From Saxibacter everestensis (GTDB taxonomy: Bacteria; Actinomycetota; Actinomycetes; Actinomycetales; Brevibacteriaceae): 64,000 bases of DNA. The position numbers and the translations under genes were made by a program. Below, piece after piece: positions 49,931-58,818 of this stretch. The DNA lies in assembly GCF_025787225.1 (NCBI RefSeq), contig NZ_CP090958.1:124001-188000 (forward strand), in the 5' to 3' direction. Under the pieces are notes generated by a model. It saw only the letters and a list, made by a program, of their open reading frames with translations. It was not told the origin of the DNA and searched no databases. Every line of letters starts with the position of its first letter. The stretch's first letter is position 1.

Positions 49931-51609
49931 TACTTTTCGCCTCCCAGCCATACCCGGCGAAACTCGAATCCGGAAAGTGCGAGGCCGGTCCGGTTCGGCA
50001 CCAGGCCGGCGACATAGCGCTGGTAGGCGTCAGCCTGATTGGAGAAGCCCCACACGATGTAACCACCTTCCTCGTATTCGATCGTCTGGGCTTGAGCTAT
50101 CAAATCGTTGCGCTCGTCGTCGTCAATGGTCGCGACGGCCTTCTCGATCAGCTTGTTGAACTCCGGGTGATCCCAATGGGTCTCGTTGAATGGTGAGTCC
50201 TTCAGCGTGCTGGAGGAAACCTGGGGCAGGAAGTTCCGGGTGTAGTAGAAATCCTGGGCGAAGTCCCATTGCAGGTAGTTCTCGCCGAAGAACTCGGTGG
50301 CGTCGACCCGGCGGATCCTGACCCGGATGCCGGCATCGGCCGCCTGCTGAGCGAACACCTGGGCAGCCTCCACCGCGCCTGACTGAATCGGAGCGGTGAC
50401 CAGCTCGACGTCGATGCCGTCCGGGTAGCCGGCGTCGGCGAGCAGTTGTTTTGCCTTGGGTATGTCCTGCACCCGCTGCGGCAGGTCGGCAGCGTAGCCG
50501 GGATCGTAGCGGGCGTAGAGGTCGTTGGCGACGGTGCCCTGACCGCTGAACACCTGCTGGATCATTTGCTCGCGGTCGACGGCAAGCCGAAATGCCTGCC
50601 GGACCCGGTTGTCGTCGAAGGGCGCCTTGTCGACCCGCATCGTGAATGGGATCCAGCTCCCGGTCTCCGCGTTCAGGATACTGATCCGGGGATCGGCATC
50701 GATCACCTCGATCAACGCCAGCGGGATCTGGCCGATCGCATCGACCTGGGTGGACAGCAGGGCATTGATCAGCGCGTCGTTGTCATCGAAGTTCAGAATG
50801 GTCAGTTCGTCGAGGTAGGGCTCGTTCTCACGCCAGTAGTGCTCGTTTCGCGCGAAAACGCTCTGCTGGCCGCCGGTGAACGACTTGAACCTGAATGGGC
50901 CGGTTCCGACCGGATTCGCGGGGTCGTAGTCGGCGGGGACGACGCCGAGGCTGTATTGGCCGAGGGTGTCGTCGAAGGCCGCCGACGGAGACTTCAGCCG
51001 GAATTCGACCGAGTGCTCGTCCACGACGACGACCTCGTCGAGGATGCCGAGGCTGGCGGCGCCGCTCTTCGGATCGTCAGGATCGGTGATCCGCTTGAAG
51101 GTGGCGGCGACGTCGTCGCCGGTCAGCGGCCGGCCGTCATGGAACTTGACACCTTCGCGCAGCGTCGCCGTCCAGACCTTTGCGTCTGTGGACGGCTCGA
51201 TCTTTGTGGCCAGCAACGGCTGCAGCTCGAAGTTTTCGTCCCGGTACAGCAGTGGCTCGTACAGATTCACCACGCGGGCGATATCCGTCGTGTTCACCGG
51301 GACGTGCGCATCCAGGGAGTCAGAAGCTCCGCCGCCGGTGAGGCCAACCCGCAGGTTGCCGCCGCGTTGCGCCGGTCCGGTCGGGTCGGCCGAAACACCG
51401 GCCTGACTGCCGCCGCAGGCTGCGAGCAGGGAACCGACACCCAGGGCAAAGCCGGTGCCCAGCACCCGGCGGCGGCTCAGGGCGCCGGTCAGCTGGGCGA
51501 GCCGGACACGGTCGGCCCGGGCATGATCCAGGCGGGTCTGCGATGACGCGGAGGTGCCGCCGGAACCGGGCGGAGCGGCAGGATCGGGGTGGTTCGACAC
51601 TGTATTCAC
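49930..51609 (-). CDS. ABC importer solute-binding lipoprotein, family 5
   Basis: A 559-residue extracytoplasmic binding protein of family 5 (DppA/OppA-like). The N-terminal 45 residues are polar, then a twin-arginine motif SRRRVLG (Arg46-48), a hydrophobic stretch and a lipobox LLAAC with Cys65: a Tat-exported lipoprotein with an unusually long pre-signal region. WTATLREGVKFHDGRPLTGDDVAATFKRI-type sequence near residue 155 is the family signature (only its core is quoted: KFHDGRPLTGDDV). The start GTG at 51609 overlaps the thioesterase stop (GTGA). Position within a carnitine-degradation operon suggests it captures carnitine-like solutes, whereas known carnitine importers are mostly of the OpuC or BCCT type. 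Ligand therefore unproven. Confidence 0.88.
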   Translation of the reverse strand: MNTVSNHPDPAAPPGSGGTSASSQTRLDHARADRVRLAQLTGALSRRRVLGTGFALGVGSLLAACGGSQAGVSADPTGPAQRGGNLRVGLTGGGASDSLDAHVPVNTTDIARVVNLYEPLLYRDENFELQPLLATKIEPSTDAKVWTATLREGVKFHDGRPLTGDDVAATFKRITDPDDPKSGAASLGILDEVVVVDEHSVEFRLKSPSAAFDDTLGQYSLGVVPADYDPANPVGTGPFRFKSFTGGQQSVFARNEHYWRENEPYLDELTILNFDDNDALINALLSTQVDAIGQIPLALIEVIDADPRISILNAETGSWIPFTMRVDKAPFDDNRVRQAFRLAVDREQMIQQVFSGQGTVANDLYARYDPGYAADLPQRVQDIPKAKQLLADAGYPDGIDVELVTAPIQSGAVEAAQVFAQQAADAGIRVRIRRVDATEFFGENYLQWDFAQDFYYTRNFLPQVSSSTLKDSPFNETHWDHPEFNKLIEKAVATIDDDERNDLIAQAQTIEYEEGGYIVWGFSNQADAYQRYVAGLVPNRTGLALSGFEFRRVWLGGEK

Positions 51610-52154
51610 AACCTCACGTTCTTCGAAATCGTCGGCGGCTGCTCTGGCAGTTCTGCCGGCTGGGCGGGCTTTGCCTCAAGCAGCTGGTTGAACCGTGCTG
51701 CTGGATTGACCTGACGGCCAATCCAGTCCGGAGGGTCGGACCGCCGATCGAGGCTGTGCTCGTCGATCCGGGCGCTGATCGCTTCCGGGAACGGCACCGC
51801 CCCGGCCGGCGCCTGGCCGACGTGCAGGGCGAGGAGTTCCTCGGTGGCGATCAGCTCGCCACCGAGGAGCATTTCGTGCGCCAGATGGAGCTTTTTCGGC
51901 CCGGCATCCACAATCGTCGTGGTGATGGTCAGCGCGGCTCCGAGCGACGCCTCTTTCAAGTACCGGATGTGTGCCTCGACCGTGTAAAGCGAACAGCCGG
52001 TCGATGCGCGGTATTCGGCATCCAGGCCGAGCTGTTCCATCACCTGATCGGTGGCGAAGCCGAAGGCCAGGACGTAGTACGCCTCGGACATATGGCCGTT
52101 GTAGTCGATCCAGTCCTCGATAACCGTGGTCCGGTAGCTGGGCAGCGTACTCAT
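51606..52154 (-). CDS. cdhB: Betainyl-CoA thioesterase
   Basis: A 182-residue hot-dog-fold thioesterase. It resembles the carnitine-pathway enzyme CdhB, which releases glycine betaine from betainyl-CoA. WIDYNGHMSEAYYVLAF near residues 15-31 carries the catalytic Asp/Asn-Gly-His pattern of 4HBT-type enzymes, and SLYTVEAHIRYLKEASLG near 55 matches the CdhB pattern. The ATG at 52154 overlaps the stop of the dehydrogenase gene (ATGA). A proline-rich tail ends the protein. With the two genes upstream it completes carnitine to betaine conversion. Another acyl-CoA could be the substrate if the operon has diverged. Confidence 0.83.
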   Translation of the reverse strand: MSTLPSYRTTVIEDWIDYNGHMSEAYYVLAFGFATDQVMEQLGLDAEYRASTGCSLYTVEAHIRYLKEASLGAALTITTTIVDAGPKKLHLAHEMLLGGELIATEELLALHVGQAPAGAVPFPEAISARIDEHSLDRRSDPPDWIGRQVNPAARFNQLLEAKPAQPAELPEQPPTISKNVRL

Positions 52155-53122
52155 CGCGGACCCGCCTTCAGCTCACCGATCACTTTCCTGATCGCGATTA
52201 TCGCCGCATCGCGCTCGGCAATCAGTTCACCAACCGTCCGTCCGTTCGCCTCGTCGTCGCAGCCTTCGACCACGGCGGCGCGCAGCTCGTCAGTCAGTTC
52301 GGGGGCGTCGAGGCGGGTCCACGGCGACTTCAGCGACGGCCCGAAATGGTCGAGCATGTGCGCCATGCCGCCTTCGCCGCCGGCAAGATGGAAGGTCAGC
52401 ATCGGGCCCTGGATCGGCCAGCGCAGGCCGGGGCCGTCGGTGATGGCCCGGTCGAGCTGTTCGACGGTTGCCTCGCCCTGGTCGATCATGTGCAAGGCCT
52501 CGCGCCAAAGCGCTTCCTGCAATCGGTTGGCGATAAACCCCGGCACCTCGCGGTCCATCGTGATGACCGACTTGCCGATGTGCTCGTACCAGGCCGATGT
52601 CCATTTGACGGCAGCAGTCGACGTGGACTCTCCGCCAACGACCTCGACAAGCGGAATCAGGTATGGCGGGTTGAAAGGATGCCCCACGACCAGACGCTCA
52701 GGCGTGGCGGCCTGGGTGGCCATCTCGGTCATCGAGTAGCCGGACGTGGAGGAGGCGATCACGACATCCGGCGCGGTGACCGCGTCGATCTCTGCCAGCA
52801 GTGAGCGCTTCAGGTCGAGGACCTCCGGAGCGCTTTCCTGCACGAAACCCACACCATCGACTGCCTCGGCGAGGTCGGTGTGCACGGTGATGTTCTGTTG
52901 CGAGGCGCCGGGAGCAAGGCCAAGGCTGCTCAGGGCCGGCCAGGCCGCGGCGATCAGCCGGCGCAGGCGCGGCTCCGCCTCCGGTGAAGGGTCCCATGCC
53001 CGGACCCGGTAACCCTTGGCCAGGAAATAGGCAGCCCAGCCGGCACCGATCGTGCCGATGCCGATGCAGGCGACGGTCGTGACCTTGGCAGGCTCGGGAA
53101 AATCAGTGTGCTCGATTGTCAT
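52151..53122 (-). CDS. cdhA: L-carnitine dehydrogenase
   Basis: A 323-residue NAD-dependent dehydrogenase of the 3-hydroxyacyl-CoA dehydrogenase family, oxidising L-carnitine to 3-dehydrocarnitine. The Rossmann motif is [16 protein letters not shown] near residue 20, with AWDPSP after it. Features typical of L-carnitine dehydrogenases are [15 protein letters not shown] near 66, [11 protein letters not shown] near 120, [19 protein letters not shown] near 143 and [21 protein letters not shown] near 195. The ATG at 53122 overlaps the cleavage-enzyme stop (ATGA). Length suits a one-domain form; some homologues are fused to the thioesterase, which here is the next gene. No catalytic residue appears lost. 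Confidence 0.88.
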   Translation of the reverse strand: MTIEHTDFPEPAKVTTVACIGIGTIGAGWAAYFLAKGYRVRAWDPSPEAEPRLRRLIAAAWPALSSLGLAPGASQQNITVHTDLAEAVDGVGFVQESAPEVLDLKRSLLAEIDAVTAPDVVIASSTSGYSMTEMATQAATPERLVVGHPFNPPYLIPLVEVVGGESTSTAAVKWTSAWYEHIGKSVITMDREVPGFIANRLQEALWREALHMIDQGEATVEQLDRAITDGPGLRWPIQGPMLTFHLAGGEGGMAHMLDHFGPSLKSPWTRLDAPELTDELRAAVVEGCDDEANGRTVGELIAERDAAIIAIRKVIGELKAGPR

Positions 53123-54015
53123 TCTGCGCTGACCTTCCGCTCGATGGCGAGGATGTCGCGCGCCTCGTCCGGGGTGGCGACGCTGGAGCCGAGGTCCTCG
53201 ATGATGCCGACCGCGCGCTCGGTGAGTTGGGCGTTCGTTGCCTTCACGCCCTTGCTGAGGTAGAGATTGTCCTCGAGACCGACCCGGACGTGGCCACCGA
53301 GCAGCACCGATTGAGCGACCCACGGCATCTGGTTGCGGCCGATTGCGAACGAGGTCCACTGCGCGCCATCCGGCAGCATGTTCACCATCGCCTGCAGTAG
53401 CCCGGCATCGGCTGGTGCGCCATAGGGGATGCCCATGCACAGCTGGTACAGCGGCGGCGGATCGATCAGGCCCTCGGCCACCATGATGTTTGCGAACCAC
53501 AGATGGCCGGTGTCGAAGATCTCCATCTCAGGCTTGACGCCGAGCTGTTGGATCCGTGCGGCGCCCTCGCGGAGCATGTCCGGGGTGCTGACGTAGACCT
53601 GGCTGCCCTCACCGAAGTTGAGCGAGCCGCAATCGATGGTGCAGATTTCCGGTCGCAACTCCTCGACATGCGGCAGCCGGTCGATGCCGCTGACCAGGTC
53701 GGTCCCCGGCAGCTGAGTTGTCGGCTCGTTCGGATCGAGCACCAAGTCACCGCCCATTCCGGCGGTCAGGTTGATCACCGGGTCGACGTCGCTCTCCGCG
53801 ACGAGCCGGACCACCTCGCGGTACAGGCCGACGTCGCGCGATCCCTGGCCTGTCGTGATGTTACGGACGTGAATGTGCACGACGGACGCGCCGGCCCGCG
53901 CGGCGGCGATCGCGTCGGACGCAATCTGTTCCGGGGTGACCGGAACGAAGTCACTTTTGCCGGTGGTGTCCCCGGCGCCGGTCAGCGCACAGGTGAGAAT
54001 GACCTTACGGTTCAT
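53119..54015 (-). CDS. cdhC: 3-dehydrocarnitine cleavage enzyme, BKACE family
   Basis: A 298-residue beta-keto acid cleavage enzyme. In carnitine breakdown it combines dehydrocarnitine with acetyl-CoA to give betainyl-CoA and acetoacetate. [14 protein letters not shown] at the N-terminus, VVHIHVRN near residue 44 (zinc-binding histidines), [10 protein letters not shown] near 164 and [16 protein letters not shown] near 248 are BKACE motifs with Zn ligands and the catalytic acid intact. The ATG at 54015 follows GAGGAGG; the reading frame upstream runs antiparallel within the regulator and lacks support. It overlaps the regulator's stop by 11 bp. Assignment to carnitine rests on the adjacent dehydrogenase and thioesterase, as the family has many substrates. 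Confidence 0.88.
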   Translation of the reverse strand: MNRKVILTCALTGAGDTTGKSDFVPVTPEQIASDAIAAARAGASVVHIHVRNITTGQGSRDVGLYREVVRLVAESDVDPVINLTAGMGGDLVLDPNEPTTQLPGTDLVSGIDRLPHVEELRPEICTIDCGSLNFGEGSQVYVSTPDMLREGAARIQQLGVKPEMEIFDTGHLWFANIMVAEGLIDPPPLYQLCMGIPYGAPADAGLLQAMVNMLPDGAQWTSFAIGRNQMPWVAQSVLLGGHVRVGLEDNLYLSKGVKATNAQLTERAVGIIEDLGSSVATPDEARDILAIERKVSAE

Positions 54016-54922
54016 GGGGTGCCTCCTCGGGTATTGCTGCTTGCGATTCGCTTGACTGTGAATCAACGGCGATTGATCGGTCGATGAACCGCTCGATGTG
54101 GTGTCGCATGGTTGCAGTGCTGGCCATGCCGGTAAGAACTTTGATGCCGAAACCATCGACAAGGCTGGTTAGCTCGGTGGCCAGATAGTCGGCAGGGACA
54201 TCGACGAAGACGCCCTCTTGCTGACCGACGACGATCAGATCGAAAACTGTCTGATACCACCGCCGGTAGCCCTGAGTGTGGTTTTCTTTCGATGCGCCAC
54301 CGGTCGCAACCTCGCTCCAGGTCTGCAACCAGATGGACCATTCCGCACGGCCGGTGTTTCCGGTGGGGAACTGCAGGGCCACGAGGTGCTTGAGTCGTGC
54401 GAGGGGATGGGCAATGGTGTGCAGTGAGGCAACCTGGCGGTCGAAGGCCAGCTTCACCGAGTACCGTAAGGTCTCCTCGAAGATCTCACGCTTGGTCGCG
54501 AAGTAGTAGTGAATGCTGGCGCTGCTGGTGCCACATGCCGCAGCGATATCGGCGATTCGAACCGAGTTGTATCCCTTCTCGGCGATCAGCCACCAGGAGG
54601 CCTCGATGATCTCGCGGCGCTTCTTGGCCTGTTCTTGGCCTTCACGATGCCGGGTCGGCAGTGACTTCGCGGTCGGAGTCGCCGCCGGTCCGCTGGTGTC
54701 GTCGGCCCCGGACAGCAGCCAATTGACCGTGACCCCGGCGACCTGGGCGACCCGGATCAGCTCCTCGGGGCTGAACCGGCGAGTGCCTTTGAGCGCCTTC
54801 GACAGTTTTGTTTCGTCCAGTCCGATCCGCTTGGCGAATTCCCGCTGCGGAAGTCCGGAACCCTCTATGCAGGCGCGGACCCTGGAGCGCGGGGAGTCTG
54901 TTTCGGGTCCTGGGGTGGTCAT
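54005..54922 (-). CDS. XRE-TetR fusion regulator of the carnitine operon
   Basis: A 305-residue regulator with two DNA-binding domains. Residues about 12-72 resemble an XRE/Cro helix-turn-helix ([21 protein letters not shown], then [21 protein letters not shown]). Residues about 103-150 form a TetR helix-turn-helix ([22 protein letters not shown]), followed by a TetR-like ligand domain. The ATG at 54922 has AAGG upstream; a start at 54958 would put coding sequence over a repeat that looks like a binding site. It is the first of eight overlapping genes and surely co-regulated with them. Two TTGCGATTCA repeats 42 bp apart, and a palindrome between them, lie at its promoter. Ligand is probably a carnitine-pathway intermediate; inferred. 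Confidence 0.87.
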   Translation of the reverse strand: MTTPGPETDSPRSRVRACIEGSGLPQREFAKRIGLDETKLSKALKGTRRFSPEELIRVAQVAGVTVNWLLSGADDTSGPAATPTAKSLPTRHREGQEQAKKRREIIEASWWLIAEKGYNSVRIADIAAACGTSSASIHYYFATKREIFEETLRYSVKLAFDRQVASLHTIAHPLARLKHLVALQFPTGNTGRAEWSIWLQTWSEVATGGASKENHTQGYRRWYQTVFDLIVVGQQEGVFVDVPADYLATELTSLVDGFGIKVLTGMASTATMRHHIERFIDRSIAVDSQSSESQAAIPEEAPHEP

Positions 54923-54943
54923 GGTTGTGACCTTAGCCAAAAC

Positions 54944-54995
54944 TTGCGATTCAGGCAAGAAAATATGACTGACTGTCAGTTTAAATTGCGATTCA
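54944..54995. promoter_or_regulatory. Operator region of the carnitine operon
   Basis: TTGCGATTCA is present at 54944-54953 and 54986-54995, exactly 42 bp (four helical turns) apart in the same orientation. Between them is the palindrome ACTGAC-T-GTCAGT (54968-54980) in AT-rich DNA. Two kinds of site for a regulator with two DNA-binding domains is an attractive match, but unproven. Confidence 0.58.
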
Positions 54996-55200
54996 TGCCG
55001 GGGGTTGGGCAGCCGGCATGTCGCTTACTTCCGGGCGGGACGCGAGTGTCTACGAGCGCGTTCCGTCACCGGTTTCGGGTAGCGCACAAGCTTGAGATCG
55101 GCTCGCTGCCAGTGATGCGGCGGACGGGGGAGCGGCAGCTATCGCTGTCGCTATTGTGCAGGCATAACTTACGTGCAAGAGTGAGTTGGACTACAGACCG

Positions 55201-55227
55201 GACGGCGTTCGGCCTTCGGACGCCGTC
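55201..55227 (+). promoter_or_regulatory. Hairpin in the leader of the baeRF-type gene
   Basis: GACGGCGT (55201-55208) and ACGCCGTC (55220-55227) form a perfect 8-bp stem with an 11-nt loop, ending 21 bp before the ATG and shortly before the ribosome site. It could modulate translation or mark the end of upstream transcription. Confidence 0.4.
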
Positions 55228-55248
55228 ACGAAGAAGTGAGGTGTGCCG

Positions 55249-56364
55249 ATGAAATTTCCTTGGCTTAAAGATGTTCTTACCACCAATGGTCCGTTCCTTT
55301 CGATCTACTTAGACACCACTCGCACCGACCCCGCGCTTGCCGCCGAGATTGATGCGCGCTGGGCACATCTGAAGGCCGAGGCGACCCGCGCCGGCGCGCC
55401 GAAGGGGATGCTGGACGACATTGAGGATCTGGTCAGGCAGCCGTCCGGGATGGGCGGCCGGCACGGGCAGGCATTCATAGCTACCAAGGACCGGTTGCAG
55501 ATCGAACGGGTAATCCCGCTGCCGCCGCGCCAGGATGTGGCAGCGTGGTCGGATCACCCGCAGCTGCTGCCAATCATGCGGATCGCGGCCAAGGCAGTGT
55601 CGTACATCATTGTTGAAGTCGATCGTTATGGCGCCGATTTCAAGCTCCGCGCACCTGAGGACCCGCATCTGATCGGCAGCAAGGACGGACTGGGTGACGA
55701 CTCGGTCGTTGAGGGCGGCCACGACGAGGTGCACAAACCGCGTAGCGGCTGGAGGGGCCACAAGTTCGAGGCGCGGGTGGAGGATTCCTGGGAGCGGAAC
55801 GCGGACGCCGTCGCCGCGCGCCTGGACAAGCTCGTCTCCCGATACCGCCCCGATATGGTGCTACTGAGCGGAGACATCCGGGCGGAGAACCTGCTGAAAG
55901 AGGCGGTCAACCAGGATACGAAGACGCGGATCGTCTGTGTTCCCGGCGGAAGTCGGGGTGACAACGGGGACAAGCCGTCGTTTGCGGCCGCGGTCGCGAC
56001 GGCGGTCGACCAGTTCGTCGAGCGCAAGGGGCAGGAACTGGTCGGGAAACTCAAAGAGGAACAGGCCCGGGACGGCGACGTGGTGAGCGGAGCGCAGGAG
56101 ACGCAGGAGGCGCTGAAGCGCGGACAAGTCGAAACCCTCGTATTGGTCGAGGGCGAGGAGCCGGACTCAATCGAGGAGCTGCTGCGCACCGCCATACTCA
56201 CCGACGCCGACATCCGGACCATTCAGCCCGGGCAGGTCCGGCTGCCGGAAGGTATTGGTGGCTTGCTGCGCTGGAAGGATGGCGCCACGCCATCCAACTC
56301 GATTGCCAGCCTGAACGGCGACCCGGCCAGAGAGTCGGCAAGCAGAGAGTCGGCAAACCGCTGA
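55249..56364 (+). CDS. baeRF family protein, Rv2629-like
   Basis: A 371-residue protein of the bacterial archaeo-eukaryotic release factor-like family (baeRF family 2, which includes Rv2629 of M. tuberculosis), related to eRF1/Vms1. The N-terminus WLKDVLTTNGPFLSIYLDT and the central region RGHKFEARVEDSWERNADAVA near residue 170, with VLLSGDIRAENLLKEAV near 205 and DQFVERKGQELVGKL near 250, match the family layout. A GGQ-like loop is not present; GGRHGQAF near 72 is the nearest. Role: possibly peptidyl-tRNA or ribosome quality control, or stress; not established. ATG at 55249 follows GTGAGGTG. The last residues include RESAS-RESAN, coded by two 15-bp tandem repeats. A strong terminator follows. 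Confidence 0.82.
   Translation: MKFPWLKDVLTTNGPFLSIYLDTTRTDPALAAEIDARWAHLKAEATRAGAPKGMLDDIEDLVRQPSGMGGRHGQAFIATKDRLQIERVIPLPPRQDVAAWSDHPQLLPIMRIAAKAVSYIIVEVDRYGADFKLRAPEDPHLIGSKDGLGDDSVVEGGHDEVHKPRSGWRGHKFEARVEDSWERNADAVAARLDKLVSRYRPDMVLLSGDIRAENLLKEAVNQDTKTRIVCVPGGSRGDNGDKPSFAAAVATAVDQFVERKGQELVGKLKEEQARDGDVVSGAQETQEALKRGQVETLVLVEGEEPDSIEELLRTAILTDADIRTIQPGQVRLPEGIGGLLRWKDGATPSNSIASLNGDPARESASRESANR
56328..56357. repeat. Two 15-bp repeats at the 3' end of the baeRF-type gene
   Basis: CAGAGAGTCGGCAAG (56328-56342) is followed by the same sequence with one change (56343-56357). The period keeps the frame and duplicates five residues right before the stop codon. Confidence 0.8.
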
Positions 56365-56419
56365 GCCTGCAGACAGCGGTAGGCGCTCGGTCTGCGACTC
56401 ACTGAAAGCCCCGCCCAGA

Positions 56420-56459
56420 AGGCCCGGTGGCCGACGACAATCCGTCGATCACCGGGCCT
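56420..56459. terminator. Bidirectional terminator between convergent genes
   Basis: AGGCCCGGTG (56420-56429) pairs with CACCGGGCCT (56450-56459), with inner pairing CGACG/CGTCG. CTTGCGTGTCT follows on the plus strand. It lies 56 bp after the baeRF-type stop and 99 bp after the barbiturase-like stop. Confidence 0.72.
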
Positions 56460-56557
56460 CTTGCGTGTCTTGGACTGGGTATCTCAGCTGTGATGCGGCC
56501 GGCCGCTCAGTCGTGATGCGCCGGTAGGTCAAGCGTGAGTACCCGGCCCGGAAGGTC

Positions 56558-57694
56558 TCAGCCCTGGTAGTTGTACCCCGTCGGTTCCTCGCCGAGGTCG
56601 ACGATTGCCGCGACCGGGCCGCCACCCTCCGGGCCCTGATGCGCGGCGGAGACCGAAACGAATACAGCCGGGTCGCCCGTGACAGCGGCGGCAACTCCTC
56701 CGACCGCCGCCTTGATCTGCCGATGCCAGTGCACATCGGAGTCGTCGAGCATTGCGTTGCGCCGTCCGCGCACCGCGCCATCCTGACTGGTTTCACACTT
56801 GAGGAATACATTGACCAGCCGCCCGTCGAGGTCGCCGGTCGCTGGACGGTCGGGTAGATCCAGGCCCGCGTCCTTGATCGCATTCCAGATCCCGTCCGCG
56901 TCCAGGGCATCTTTCATCACGGAATGCCCGATCCGGTATCGGCCGCCGATACCGCGGGCATTTCCGACCACGACTATCTGGGCCTGATCGAGTTCGACGC
57001 CCGAGGAGCACGAGGCGACCGCCGAGAACAGCTCACGGCTGTCCATGATGTCCTCGTCTTCGGGTTTGTCGATCTCCCCAAGTGCGTAGGCGATGCCGAG
57101 AGCCGTCGTGCCATTGGAAAGATCCATCGACTCCAGGGTGTGCTCGGTCCATACCTTGTGTCCGCGGGATTTGGCATCGCGGATGGTGTGGATAGTCAGT
57201 AGCGGAGTCTTGGTCTGCACGTAGTGCACGTCCGCAGGGTCGGTGATTCCGGCCTCCGCCATCGCTGCCTTCACCGCGGCGGCAACCTTCTCGACCATCG
57301 GCACGTAGCCGATCTCCTCCGGCAGAAGCTGCTCGGACATTGCGAAGCCGACAGTCAGCCGCGGCTCGTCGGTTTGCGGTGCCTTAGCCCGATCCACGGT
57401 CGCAAAGATCGTCGCATGCGGACTGATCACGCCGTCGGTTCCGCCGGACCAGACGATGGGGATCTGCCCGACCTGTTCCGCGCTGCGGCTGCCCTTGGCC
57501 TGCAGCACCTCGCGGAACGCGCGGTCGGCGATGATCCGGGTGTAGTCGTTGACTCCGCCATTGCCTTCGGTCTTGCCGATCACGGCGACGACCCGGTCGG
57601 CCTCCAGCACCCCGTCATCGATCAGCTCGCTCAGTCCGGACGCGTCGGCCACGCCGCCGAGGGCAACCTTCCGTACTTCGATTGGTTCCACCAT
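56558..57694 (-). CDS. Cyanuric acid amidohydrolase/barbiturase family
   Basis: A 378-residue ring-opening amidohydrolase of the AtzD/barbiturase family, which opens cyanuric acid or barbituric acid rings. The fold has three similar domains each giving a Ser-Lys pair; here [16 protein letters not shown] near residue 38, [18 protein letters not shown] near 80, and further serines in [11 protein letters not shown] near 230 and [17 protein letters not shown] near 345 fit that plan. Length matches the family (about 350-380). The ATG at 57694 follows GGAGG. It lies 33 bp after the carbamate kinase gene and is probably co-transcribed. Whether the substrate is barbiturate or cyanurate cannot be decided. 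Confidence 0.88.
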   Translation of the reverse strand: MVEPIEVRKVALGGVADASGLSELIDDGVLEADRVVAVIGKTEGNGGVNDYTRIIADRAFREVLQAKGSRSAEQVGQIPIVWSGGTDGVISPHATIFATVDRAKAPQTDEPRLTVGFAMSEQLLPEEIGYVPMVEKVAAAVKAAMAEAGITDPADVHYVQTKTPLLTIHTIRDAKSRGHKVWTEHTLESMDLSNGTTALGIAYALGEIDKPEDEDIMDSRELFSAVASCSSGVELDQAQIVVVGNARGIGGRYRIGHSVMKDALDADGIWNAIKDAGLDLPDRPATGDLDGRLVNVFLKCETSQDGAVRGRRNAMLDDSDVHWHRQIKAAVGGVAAAVTGDPAVFVSVSAAHQGPEGGGPVAAIVDLGEEPTGYNYQG

Positions 57695-57727
57695 GATGAT
57701 CCTCCGTATCGCTTTTCGTGGTTCAGG

Positions 57728-58675
57728 TCAGTTCCGGTTGGGGTCTGGCCGGACCGCCGTGCCGATATCGCCGTCAACGGCGCGATCGATCAGATGCAGT
57801 TCTGTTATCACGGCAAGCCTTCCGCCGTCCTTGACGAACTGGGAGACGGCCGCAACTTTCGGACCCATCGAGCCGTCAGCAAAATGTCCTTCCGCCGCCA
57901 ATGTGTCGAGTTCTGACGGCGTGGTTGGCCCTACGCTTCGAGCATGTTCGGTGCCCCAGCCGATGGCTGCGTTCTCCACATCGGTCGCGATGATCAGCGC
58001 ATCGGCGTCAACGCCGTGCGCGAGAACAACGGCAGCCGTGTCCTTGTCGATAACAGCCTGCACGCCGTGCAGCCTGCCGTCGGTGCCGCGGGCGACCGGG
58101 ATGCCGCCGCCTCCGGCCGCGATCACCAACTGACCGGCATCCAAAAGCGTTGAGATCGACTCAGCCTCAAGGATCCCCACCGGTTGCGGGCTCGGCACGA
58201 CACGTCGCCAGCCGCGCTCGCCGCGATCTTCCCAGTTCTGGCCGTGCTCGATAAGCGACTCGGCTTCGGCTTGCGGCAGGTAACGCCCGATCGGTTTTGA
58301 CGGTTTGAGCATTGCCGGGTCGTTTTCGTCGACGAGCGTACGGGTCACCAAGGTGACCGGGCGGGTGGCCAGCCCCTCGCGATGAAGAACGGTGTCGAGC
58401 GCGTTCGAGAGGATGAGGCCGATCGTGGCCTGGGTCGAGCCGACGCACCAGTCGAGCGGAACCGGCGGAACGACATCCGCGCACATCTCGTTCTTCACCA
58501 GCAGATTGCCCACCTGGGGGCCATTGCCGTGGGTTATCACTACCTGATGTCCGGCCTGGATCAGCCTGACGATTGCTTCCGCAGCCTCGGCGACGGCCGC
58601 GATCTGGTCGTCCGGACGCGCCTGCCCGTCGGGTGATGTCATGGCGTTGCCGCCCAGGGCCACTAAGACTCGCAC
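57728..58675 (-). CDS. arcC: Carbamate kinase
   Basis: A 315-residue carbamate kinase of the amino-acid kinase fold, making ATP from carbamoyl phosphate and ADP, or the reverse. VLVALGGNAM at the N-terminus, VVITHGNGPQVGNLLV near residue 46, LVIAAGGGGIPVAR near 180 and VIDKDTAAVVLA near 205, followed by LIIATDVENAAI, are the nucleotide and phosphate motifs. The start is GTG at 58675. There is no arginine deiminase operon next to it; the partner is the ring-opening amidohydrolase, so it may recover energy from carbamoyl groups freed in pyrimidine, urate or triazine ring breakdown. That link is inferred from the operon. Confidence 0.93.
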   Translation of the reverse strand: MRVLVALGGNAMTSPDGQARPDDQIAAVAEAAEAIVRLIQAGHQVVITHGNGPQVGNLLVKNEMCADVVPPVPLDWCVGSTQATIGLILSNALDTVLHREGLATRPVTLVTRTLVDENDPAMLKPSKPIGRYLPQAEAESLIEHGQNWEDRGERGWRRVVPSPQPVGILEAESISTLLDAGQLVIAAGGGGIPVARGTDGRLHGVQAVIDKDTAAVVLAHGVDADALIIATDVENAAIGWGTEHARSVGPTTPSELDTLAAEGHFADGSMGPKVAAVSQFVKDGGRLAVITELHLIDRAVDGDIGTAVRPDPNRN

Positions 58676-58771
58676 AAGTCCAAGCTACGAGCCGGAACGC
58701 AGGCGCTGTCACAGTGAACAGTGCCCAACAATGACCGATGAACTGGCAATATCTGCCGGAGCCAACCGTGG

Positions 58772-58816
58772 CCAGTCGCCGACACCGCCGCGGTTCCAGT
58801 CGCCTACACCGCCGCG
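58772..58816. repeat. Two 24-bp-period repeats before carbamate kinase
   Basis: CCAGTCGCCKACACCGCCGCG occurs at 58772-58792 and 58796-58816. They lie between the desaturase stop (minus strand, 58819) and the carbamate kinase start, so they follow a stop codon like most repeats here. Confidence 0.72.
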
Positions 58817-58818
58817 AC

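Noticed and set aside
50446-51546. 366-codon plus-strand frame opposite the solute-binding gene
   Set aside because: Antisense shadow caused by third-position GC bias; no recognisable motif.
55060-55081. SigB-type promoter before the baeRF-type gene (GTT-N14-GGGTA)
   Set aside because: Only part of the -35 pattern is present and it lies about 170 bp from the start; too weak to call.
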